Positions 1 through 4,574 of a DNA stretch of 5,996 nt are shown in pieces. The stretch's first letter is position 1. The number at the start of each line of letters is the position of its first letter. The notes beneath the pieces are model-generated. The model ran no database searches. It was not told where the DNA came from and saw only the letters and a program-made list of their open reading frames with translations. The position numbers and the translations under genes are program-made. Source of the DNA: Deltaproteobacteria bacterium (GTDB lineage: Bacteria; Bdellovibrionota_C; UBA2361; SZUA-149; JADYYL01); assembly GCA_020853655.1 (NCBI GenBank), contig JADYYL010000433.1, positions 1 through 5,996 on the forward strand, read 5' to 3'.

Positions 1-17
1 CCGACCGAGTGAGTCCG

Positions 18-890
18 ATGAAAGTCTTCGGCATGGTATCGACCGCCGCGTCGACTACATATACCCCTGAGGCCCTCGCCTCGTTTTTTCGCCACACGGC
101 CATCAGCTCGGACGATCGCTTTCTCTTATTCGACAACGACGGAGCACTCCCCGACGAGATCGCGCGGAACTTCCAGCGACTAGAAGTTCAGCGAAACGTG
201 ACACCACGCAGCTTCGCTGCGAACGTCAACGCAGCGCTCCGCCAGGCTGAACAAAGCTCAGCCGATCTCTATTTCCTTAATAACGATTTGATCTTCACGT
301 CGGGTTGGCTCGAACCGCTCGAGGGTGGGCCCGAAGGAATACTCTCGCCGTGCTCCAACAGAGAGTTCCCGTACCTTCGCGAACTCTTTCGAGCAGAGCG
401 CGTCCTGGAGCTATCGCATTACCTCGAACACGGCGATCAACTCGAACTCATTACTCAAGCCCATCGTGCTCGACACTCAGGATATCGAAAGGTACTGACG
501 CTCCCGTTTTTCTGCGTAAAGCTCCCCTACGCGGTGTATTCAAAAGTGGGAGACCTCGACGAGAACTTCGGGAAGGGCGGCGCAGAGGACAACGACTATA
601 CGTTGCGAGCGTATCTCGAAGGATTTTCTGTGCACTACGCGCTTGCCTCCTATGTTCTCCACTTCAACGGACGATCCACGTGGAACGGCGCGGAGGCCGA
701 GGAAGAGTCTCGCGAGCGCGAACGACAGTATCTCGACGTCTTCCGTGCAAAATGGGGAGACGAGCTCCTGCAACTCGCCATCATGGGGAAAAGCGCTGTG
801 CTCGCAGCAAACCCGCAATCACTGACGGCGGCGCGGACTGGAGACTTCCGAGGTGTCATCACGGCGCTGCGCGGCGACACCTCCACATAA
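18..890 (+). CDS. GT-A fold (family 2-like) glycosyltransferase
   Basis: This is a 290-residue protein that probably transfers a sugar from a nucleotide-sugar donor in the cytoplasm; donor and acceptor cannot be read from the sequence. Seen directly: an N-terminal MKVFGMVST strand, an NND triplet at residues 88-90 in the position of the metal-binding DXD motif (preceded by hydrophobic LYFL), and GGAEDNDY at 187-194, the usual place of the acidic catalytic region. HFNGRST follows at 215-221, as in many family 2 enzymes after the catalytic loop. There is no membrane segment or signal peptide. I chose the ATG at 18; a GTG at 9 in the same frame would add three residues, and neither has a strong ribosome binding site (GAGTGAG at 7-13 is the best candidate). 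The gene ends with TAA just before a strong hairpin. Its promoter or upstream operon partner lies outside the window. The family-level call is firm; the specific role is unknown. Confidence 0.85.
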   Translation: MKVFGMVSTAASTTYTPEALASFFRHTAISSDDRFLLFDNDGALPDEIARNFQRLEVQRNVTPRSFAANVNAALRQAEQSSADLYFLNNDLIFTSGWLEPLEGGPEGILSPCSNREFPYLRELFRAERVLELSHYLEHGDQLELITQAHRARHSGYRKVLTLPFFCVKLPYAVYSKVGDLDENFGKGGAEDNDYTLRAYLEGFSVHYALASYVLHFNGRSTWNGAEAEEESRERERQYLDVFRAKWGDELLQLAIMGKSAVLAANPQSLTAARTGDFRGVITALRGDTST

Positions 891-891
891 A

Positions 892-931
892 AAAGACCGG
901 CTTGGCGGACGAATCCACCAAACCGGTCTTT
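892..931. terminator. Bidirectional intrinsic terminator between converging genes
   Basis: AAAGACCGG (892-900) pairs perfectly with CCGGTCTTT (923-931). Inside it, TTGG (902-905) pairs with CCAA (918-921) and GGA (907-909) with TCC (914-916), separated by single mismatches and closing a 4-base CGAA loop. The minus strand reads out of the stem into six T residues (complement of 889-894), so it suits the lipoprotein gene best. The plus strand has only TTT then CATT. It starts one base after the glycosyltransferase stop codon. A second, weaker pairing (CGCCGC 941-946 with GCGGCG 967-972, 20-base loop) lies between it and the lipoprotein stop. Confidence 0.8.
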
Positions 932-987
932 CATTCTCGGCGCCGCTTTGTCGTTTGCACGTCTTTGCGGCGTCGGCTCAGTTCACC

Positions 988-1242
988 TTACCCTGAGCAC
1001 TTCTTGTCGCCGGAGCACTTTTTGTCGCCAGAGCAAGCCTTCTCGCCGGAGCATTCGCCTGAGCACTTCTTGTCTCCACAACACTTCTTATCACCGCTAC
1101 ACTTCTTCTCAGCGGAACATTCCGTCTTTCCGCAGCTTCCAGCACCATCACACTTGGCTGACTTGTTCATCGAGCAACCGGAGATGACGGTCGCAACGGC
1201 GATCGCGCCGAGGGTCGAGAATAATCCTTTCGTGACTGACAT
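988..1242 (-). CDS. Small cysteine-rich repeat lipoprotein
   Basis: This is an 84-residue predicted lipoprotein. Residues 1-22 form a lipoprotein signal peptide with Lys5, a hydrophobic core at about 7-20 and the lipobox ISG-C, so Cys23 would be lipidated; Ser at +2 is compatible with outer-membrane sorting under the E. coli rule. The 62-residue mature part holds 12 cysteines and is otherwise almost only Lys, Gly, Ser, Asp, Glu and Ala. It is built of imperfect hexapeptides of the form S-G-D-K-K-C, with one doubled Cys (KKCC) and one shortened unit. The start at 1242 is chosen over an upstream ATG at 1302 because GGAGAG lies at the right distance and the signal peptide begins there. There are no aromatic residues and no folded domain is visible. 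A metal-binding or thiol-buffering role, or a precursor peptide modified on cysteine, is inference. It is monocistronic, with a terminator downstream and two palindromes upstream. Reading frame and signal are convincing; function is not known. Confidence 0.8.
   Translation of the reverse strand: MSVTKGLFSTLGAIAVATVISGCSMNKSAKCDGAGSCGKTECSAEKKCSGDKKCCGDKKCSGECSGEKACSGDKKCSGDKKCSG
995..1132 (-). repeat. Degenerate 18-base tandem repeat inside the lipoprotein gene
   Basis: On the plus strand the unit reads roughly gagcacttcttgtcgccg. Units begin at 995, 1013, 1031, 1049 (only 12 bases), 1061, 1079, 1097 and 1115. All are multiples of three and encode the Cys-terminated hexapeptides on the minus strand. 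The first two units are almost identical and divergence rises toward the signal-peptide end, which suggests recent duplication near the 3' end of the gene and a copy number that may vary between strains. Confidence 0.8.
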
Positions 1243-1245
1243 AAG

Positions 1246-1251
1246 CTCTCC
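1246..1251 (-). promoter_or_regulatory. Ribosome binding site of the Cys-rich lipoprotein
   Basis: GGAGAG on the minus strand ends three bases before the ATG at 1242-1240 (five bases counting from GGAG). This decides the start in favour of the 84-residue form, whose N-terminus is a proper lipoprotein signal, rather than the ATG at 1302. Confidence 0.65.
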
Positions 1252-1300
1252 ATCTGTGTTTGTACACGCCAGAGAGCAGAGCGCCCCCAGCGACAATTGC

Positions 1301-1330
1301 ATTTTTCACTGAACCCGGAACCAAGGTCAA
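1301..1330 (-). promoter_or_regulatory. Possible sigma-70-type promoter of the lipoprotein gene
   Basis: On the minus strand a TTGACC hexamer (1330-1325, five of six bases of the consensus -35) is followed after 18 bases by AAAAAT (1306-1301, four of six for the -10). Transcription would begin near 1293, giving a leader of about 50 bases. The -35 overlaps the inverted repeat at 1320-1342, so a protein bound there could control it. The -10 is weak; this is a candidate only. Confidence 0.35.
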
Positions 1331-1342
1331 TCGAACCTTGGT
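1320..1342. promoter_or_regulatory. 8-7-8 inverted repeat, candidate operator
   Basis: ACCAAGGT (1320-1327) and ACCTTGGT (1335-1342) are perfect inverted copies separated by seven bases. Arm centres lie 15 bases apart, longer than a single turn of helix. The repeat overlaps the candidate -35 of the lipoprotein gene. As RNA it could form an 8-bp hairpin but has no following T run, so an operator is more likely than a terminator. The binding protein is not encoded in the window. Confidence 0.45.
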
Positions 1343-1366
1343 GGGCTGAGAAGATTGACGTTCCCG

Positions 1367-1379
1367 ATTTACGGTAAAT
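1367..1379. promoter_or_regulatory. Perfect 13-base palindrome, possible regulator site
   Basis: ATTTAC, one central G, GTAAAT: a perfect 6-1-6 palindrome, AT-rich within a GC-rich region. It lies about 125 bases upstream of the lipoprotein start and 67 bases beyond the stop of the histidine phosphatase. It could be a second regulator site for the lipoprotein gene. Short AT-rich palindromes also occur by chance. Confidence 0.3.
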
Positions 1380-1408
1380 TCATGCGCGACAGTGCTTATA
1401 AACCGCCG

Positions 1409-1427
1409 AGACCGCGCTTCGAGGTCT
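1409..1427 (-). terminator. Weak hairpin after the histidine phosphatase
   Basis: AGACC (1409-1413) pairs with GGTCT (1423-1427), with an inner CG/CG pair (1415-1416 with 1420-1421) closing a CTT loop across a G-A mismatch. It lies about 20 bases past the phosphatase stop on the minus strand. It is followed only by CGGCGGTTTATAA, a poor T run, so termination here would be inefficient at best. Confidence 0.25.
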
Positions 1428-1446
1428 TGACGACCGCAGACGAGGA

Positions 1447-2085
1447 CTAACTATCTCCACGCGCCTGCAACTCACGTGAGAGATGATTTCGGTCACCGAG
1501 GTGCGCCAAAAGTGGTCCGCGGCTTCGAAACTGGAGCACGCTCAGAGATGCGACGGGACAACCGAGAAAGCGGTGATACTGACTGACCGGAAGCCCCAAG
1601 TAGTGCGAGAGCACAATCCGGATGGTGGCTTTGTGCGAGACGATGAGGATATCGCCGTCGCGACCTGACGCGCGGATCGACTCGATCACGTTCACGCCAC
1701 GGTCTCGAACACTCGTCGCCCTTTCCCCGCCCGGAGGCGGCGAGGCATCGCGATCGTCATTCCAACGACCAATCTCGATCGGAAACTGCTTCTCGAGCTC
1801 TCGCTCCGACGCGCCCTCCCATGCGCCGAATCCGATCTCTCGGAGATCGTGAACATACTCGACAACGTGGGGCGCACCGCGGAGCAGAGGCGCTACCGTT
1901 TCTCTCGCGCGGAGCATGGTGCTGCAATAGATCGCTGACCAGTTCTTCTCACGATAAGCGTCGCCGAATTGCTCGGCCATTTCGTAGCCTGCCTCCGAAA
2001 GCGGAGCGTCGGTGCCGGAGCCGCACATGCCGTGGGTAGTCGTGTATATCGTTTCGCCGTGACGAAGAAACCAGATCGAAAGCAT
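1447..2085 (-). CDS. Histidine phosphatase family protein (CobC/phosphoglycerate mutase-like)
   Basis: This is a 212-residue cytoplasmic phosphatase of the histidine phosphatase (phosphoglycerate mutase-like) superfamily, which transfers phosphate to a catalytic histidine. Visible in order: the RHGET box at residues 8-12 with catalytic His9, STMLRARET at 55-63 carrying the phosphate-pocket Arg59, LREIGFGAWEG at 81-91 with the acid residue Glu83, and SHKATIR at 150-156 with the second pocket histidine His151. The FGAWEG segment and the length fit the small CobC-type branch (alpha-ribazole phosphatase and relatives). No cobalamin gene is nearby, and this branch includes many enzymes of other or unknown substrate, so I assign no symbol. 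The ATG at 2085 is supported by GAGGGGG five bases upstream. The gene is divergent from the membrane protein at 2234, with 148 bases between them. The four key catalytic residues are all present, so it should be active. Confidence 0.9.
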   Translation of the reverse strand: MLSIWFLRHGETIYTTTHGMCGSGTDAPLSEAGYEMAEQFGDAYREKNWSAIYCSTMLRARETVAPLLRGAPHVVEYVHDLREIGFGAWEGASERELEKQFPIEIGRWNDDRDASPPPGGERATSVRDRGVNVIESIRASGRDGDILIVSHKATIRIVLSHYLGLPVSQYHRFLGCPVASLSVLQFRSRGPLLAHLGDRNHLSRELQARGDS

Positions 2086-2089
2086 TCGT

Positions 2090-2096
2090 CCCCCTC
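2090..2096 (-). promoter_or_regulatory. Ribosome binding site of the histidine phosphatase
   Basis: GAGGGGG on the minus strand lies four bases before the ATG at 2085-2083 and fixes that start. No convincing promoter hexamers were found for this gene in 2097-2233. Confidence 0.6.
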
Positions 2097-2186
2097 AGTT
2101 GGACCGCTCTACGAGCCCAAAGCCATTCAATGAAACTCAGACACGGTCTCCCAGGGATGGCTCAGGGATCGTCTCTATCCTGCCGA

Positions 2187-2192
2187 TATAAC
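2187..2192 (+). promoter_or_regulatory. Possible -10 box of the membrane protein gene
   Basis: TATAAC matches the -10 consensus at five of six bases and lies 41 bases before the GTG start. The region 17 bases upstream (AGGGAT) shows no recognisable -35, so this is weak support. Confidence 0.25.
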
Positions 2193-2233
2193 GGAGCGGG
2201 TGAAACTTCGAAACATCTCTCTGAACGAACCTT

Positions 2234-3001
2234 GTGAATCCATTCAAAGCTGCTGGGCTCGCCCTCAACGTGCTTTTCCTCGCTTCCGCCCTCACCGCAT
2301 TGGTCGGATATGAGCGCTCCCGAGGGCTGCCCCCTCCCGAAGAGATCCTCCCGGTGCTCGATTCCGATCCGATTCAGCGAAAGGTCAACGAGCCACCCTT
2401 CGAGTTTGACTACCGTGGAACTCGTTACACCGTGACCCCGGTCGCCCGATATGAGCTCCGTGGGCTGGTGGTCACCCACAACGACATCGCTGCTCTCTCA
2501 GATATCTACCACAACGAAGAGTCCGTCGACTTCCGAGACATTTGCGTCATCTGGGGCGACAACGTCGTGGACTCGTTCTACCAGCGTCTTTCTTTCTGGA
2601 GCGAACCGTGGACCTGCTATGTGCAGTCAAAGAGCAGCGACGATTGGCGACAGTTCGAGGGTAGTCAGCTGTCGAACAATCACCTGCTGACAAATAACGA
2701 ACAGGTCCAACGAGCGGTCGAACAAGCCCACATCGGCGATCAGATCCTGCTCCGCGGCATGCTTGTGAATTACGCCCCTTCCGACCGTCCATCATTCCTC
2801 CGCAAATCGAGCACTTCACGGGACGACACCGGAAATGGCGCGTGCGAAGTCGTGTTTGTCGAAGAGTTCGCGGTCCTCAAGCCGTATCAACCGAGAGCAT
2901 ACTCGTTGTTGAGCTGGGGCACGACGATGCTCGTCGTCACAGGAGTGCTGAACCTGCTCGCGTTCGGCGCGCTACCGTATCTTGAGTATAAGTTCAGATA
3001 A
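2234..3001 (+). CDS. Conserved-looking envelope protein of unknown function, two membrane segments
   Basis: This 255-residue protein belongs to no named family I can assign. A hydrophobic segment at residues 6-25 (signal anchor) and another at about 227-249 enclose a polar domain of about 200 residues, so it probably sits in the inner membrane with that domain on one face. With a Lys5-bearing N-terminus and a positively charged C-terminal tail (EYKFR), the periplasmic side is most likely. Segments that look conserved, being rich in Gly, Trp, Asn and Cys, are YRGTRYTV (60-67), ICVIWGDN (103-110), SNNHLL (147-152), GDQILLRGMLVNY (168-180) and TSRDDTGNGACE (194-205). Cysteines 104, 128 and 204 could allow a disulfide. 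The GDQI-LRG-LVNY strand pattern recalls an OB-fold or similar small beta domain, which is impression only. GTG at 2234 is the first possible start after an in-frame TGA at 2222; no strong ribosome binding site precedes it. Its end overlaps the opposite gene by 8 bases. Confidence 0.75.
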   Translation: MNPFKAAGLALNVLFLASALTALVGYERSRGLPPPEEILPVLDSDPIQRKVNEPPFEFDYRGTRYTVTPVARYELRGLVVTHNDIAALSDIYHNEESVDFRDICVIWGDNVVDSFYQRLSFWSEPWTCYVQSKSSDDWRQFEGSQLSNNHLLTNNEQVQRAVEQAHIGDQILLRGMLVNYAPSDRPSFLRKSSTSRDDTGNGACEVVFVEEFAVLKPYQPRAYSLLSWGTTMLVVTGVLNLLAFGALPYLEYKFR

Positions 3002-3800
3002 CATCGCGCTCTGAGGCGAGCGCTCGCTTCAATGCTGGAGGATACCGAGAAGGATCCTGCCGCACGGCACGTCGATAGGCGCTTGGATAGACGGGGTGCA
3101 GATTCTCTCTCGGCGGCAACTCGTCGCGCCACGTCAGCCACACGTTCTGATACCAGCCAGGTTGGATCTCATGTGAATGGCTAAAGCGAGCGAGCTTCTT
3201 TCTCACTTCCTCGTTCGAACGCGCGTAGCTCAGGTGGTGACAAATACCGAGAGCCGGTGAAAACCGACCGACCGTCTCCGTTTTGACGTGCCGATTCTCG
3301 GTGAACTCCGCTTCCCCAACCTTCACGAAAACAACAGGCGTAAACTGTTCGGGCGGATCGATGCGATATGCAACAGAGTGCCAGTAGGTAAACATGCTCA
3401 CATACCAAGCACCGACTTGTGGGTGCTCAAGCGCGGCCGCTTTCATGCGCTCGAGCTCGATGGGGTCGTAGATCTCGTCCGCATCAACGATCATCGCGTA
3501 GTCACAGTGACGCTCCTGGAGTAATTGGAGCCCGGCATTCCGCTGCTCTGTCTCATTACGCCACGGTCCGCGCACCAGCTCAATCTTCCCTTCCGTATTC
3601 GGCAGACTCCGAATCGCATCGAGTGTCGACTGAGTATCCCCAGCTCCGCCATTCCAGGGCTGTTCGGCGACGAGAAATAGGATCCGGTCGATGGCAGGCG
3701 CAATGGACTCGACCATCACTGGAAGCCAACGGTCGTCGTCGAACACGCAACAGACCGCGCCGAATTTCGGAGGAGATGTGGAGATCGTATCTGCGCTCAT
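2994..3800 (-). CDS. Family 2 glycosyltransferase
   Basis: This is a 268-residue GT-A glycosyltransferase, cytoplasmic, with no membrane segment. Seen directly: a GAVCCVFDDDRWLPVMVES start in which the substrate-binding strand is followed by the usual acidic turn, ETEQRNAG at 83-90 (the helix that precedes the nucleotide site in this family), and MIVDADEIYDP at 103-113 containing the DxD metal-binding motif (Asp106, Asp108). CHHLSYARSNEEVRKKL at about 187-202 resembles the C-terminal part of many family 2 proteins that act on glycan or lipid acceptors. Donor and acceptor are not predictable. It is not close to the first glycosyltransferase in this window; motifs and architecture differ. The ATG at 3800 has only weak upstream purines, but nothing better lies nearby. 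The 3' end overlaps the convergent membrane-protein gene by 8 bases, with no space for a terminator. It is divergent from the ABC operon, whose -35 hexamer touches this start codon. Confidence 0.87.
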   Translation of the reverse strand: MSADTISTSPPKFGAVCCVFDDDRWLPVMVESIAPAIDRILFLVAEQPWNGGAGDTQSTLDAIRSLPNTEGKIELVRGPWRNETEQRNAGLQLLQERHCDYAMIVDADEIYDPIELERMKAAALEHPQVGAWYVSMFTYWHSVAYRIDPPEQFTPVVFVKVGEAEFTENRHVKTETVGRFSPALGICHHLSYARSNEEVRKKLARFSHSHEIQPGWYQNVWLTWRDELPPRENLHPVYPSAYRRAVRQDPSRYPPALKRALASERDVI

Positions 3801-3828
3801 TGCCCGGACGCCCTAGGATGCATATGAT
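3800..3828 (+). promoter_or_regulatory. Probable sigma-70-type promoter of the ABC transporter operon
   Basis: TTGCCC (3800-3805, four of six bases) and TATGAT (3823-3828, five of six bases) are separated by exactly 17 bases. Transcription would start near 3835, leaving a leader of about 80 bases before the ATG at 3918. The -35 touches the start codon of the opposite glycosyltransferase gene, so use of this promoter could interfere with initiation of that gene. Confidence 0.5.
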
Positions 3829-3908
3829 TCGCGAGCCCTGCTCCGAAGCTGATATCGGACGCACCTGCGTTGTCGGAACGAGCGCGGGCAAGGCTCAAGA
3901 AAGAAAGC

Positions 3909-3913
3909 GGAAG
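3909..3913 (+). promoter_or_regulatory. Ribosome binding site selecting the ATPase start
   Basis: GGAAG lies four bases before the ATG at 3918, within a purine-rich stretch. It favours the 218-residue ATPase over a form beginning at the TTG at 3870, whose 16 extra residues are Arg- and Lys-rich and unlike the family's N-terminus. Confidence 0.5.
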
Positions 3914-3917
3914 ACCC

Positions 3918-4574
3918 ATGCTCTCGGTTCGCAATATCTCCAAATCTTATCCCGGGGGAAAGCCCGTCCTTTCCGGCGTGACCCTCCAGGTGAAGCCCAG
4001 GTCGTTTGCCACCATTATGGGGCCGAGCGGATCAGGCAAGAGCACGTTGTTGAGCATCATTGCGGGGATCGACACGGCAGACTCCGGCGACGTGTCGATC
4101 GGAGATTTCTCTTACACGGGACGCTCGCTCGAGGAACTCGCGGCTTTCCGACTGAAGCACCTCGGAATTGTCTTCCAGTTCTTTAATCTGCTCCCAACGC
4201 TCACCGTCCAGCAGAACGTCGAAATTCCCGGTCATCTCGCCGGACGAAGCGCTGCCGACACTCGGATAGCCGCGCGCGAGTGTTTGCAACGCACCGGAGT
4301 CGAGTCGCTCCGCGAACGATATCCGCATGAACTTTCAGGGGGAGAGCTCCAGCGCGTGGCAATCGCGCGCGCGATGCTCAATCGCCCCCGACTGCTCCTG
4401 GCGGATGAACCGACCGGGAACCTCGACCAGAAAAACGGACAGTCGATCATCGAACTGTTCCGATCACTCGTGGACGACGGCGCGACGCTCGTGGTGGTGA
4501 CTCACGATGAGCGTATGAGCCGAGCCGCAGACTCTACCTTCGCGTTGTTGGATGGAGTGCTCGGCACATCGTGA
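3918..4574 (+). CDS. ABC transporter ATP-binding protein, LolD/MacB type
   Basis: This 218-residue ATPase powers the permease encoded immediately downstream. All nucleotide-binding elements are intact: Walker A GPSGSGKST at 35-43, Q-loop Gln87 in the GIVFQFFNLLPTLTV segment characteristic of the LolD/MacB/YbbA branch, signature LSGGE at 139-143, Walker B LLLADE at 159-164 with catalytic Glu164, D-loop NLD at 168-170 and switch His196. Members of this branch pair with FtsX-type permeases in mechanotransmission machines that move lipoproteins, peptides or toxins, or signal across the membrane, rather than carry small molecules through a pore. The C-terminus overlaps the permease start by four bases (GTGA), implying translational coupling. 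A TTG at 3870 would extend the protein by 16 residues and is less likely. LolD itself is possible but is normally found with lolC/lolE; with one longer permease the specific name is not justified. Confidence 0.93.
   Translation: MLSVRNISKSYPGGKPVLSGVTLQVKPRSFATIMGPSGSGKSTLLSIIAGIDTADSGDVSIGDFSYTGRSLEELAAFRLKHLGIVFQFFNLLPTLTVQQNVEIPGHLAGRSAADTRIAARECLQRTGVESLRERYPHELSGGELQRVAIARAMLNRPRLLLADEPTGNLDQKNGQSIIELFRSLVDDGATLVVVTHDERMSRAADSTFALLDGVLGTS

Noticed and set aside
995..1132. Regular repeats considered as a CRISPR array or intergenic repeat
   Set aside because: Units are directly adjacent with no unique spacers, are imperfect, and keep an open frame with a lipoprotein signal on the minus strand.
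1240..1302. Upstream ATG at 1302 giving a 104-residue Cys-rich protein
   Set aside because: It would bury the lipoprotein signal 20 residues inside the protein and ignore the good GGAGAG site before the ATG at 1242.
305..1312. A long plus-strand reading frame of 335 codons running through the lipoprotein region
   Set aside because: It is out of frame with the first glycosyltransferase and antisense to the lipoprotein; its SPEHFLSP repeats are only the reverse of the Cys-coding repeat, and it crosses the terminator hairpin.
1317..1322. GGAACC on the plus strand as an ECF sigma factor -35 element
   Set aside because: No matching -10 follows at 16-17 bases and no plus-strand gene lies downstream before the divergent phosphatase.
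988..2085. A cysteine-peptide modification cluster (precursor plus DUF692/MNIO enzyme)
   Set aside because: The neighbouring genes are a glycosyltransferase and a histidine phosphatase; no DUF692 or DUF2063 type protein is encoded in the window.
3870..3917. TTG start extending the ATPase by 16 residues
   Set aside because: There is no ribosome binding site for it, and the added basic residues do not match the family, which begins close to the LSVRNISKSY strand.
3419..4186. A 255-codon plus-strand frame across the glycosyltransferase start and ATPase
   Set aside because: It is very Arg-rich, overlaps two well-supported genes in other frames, and has no recognisable domain.
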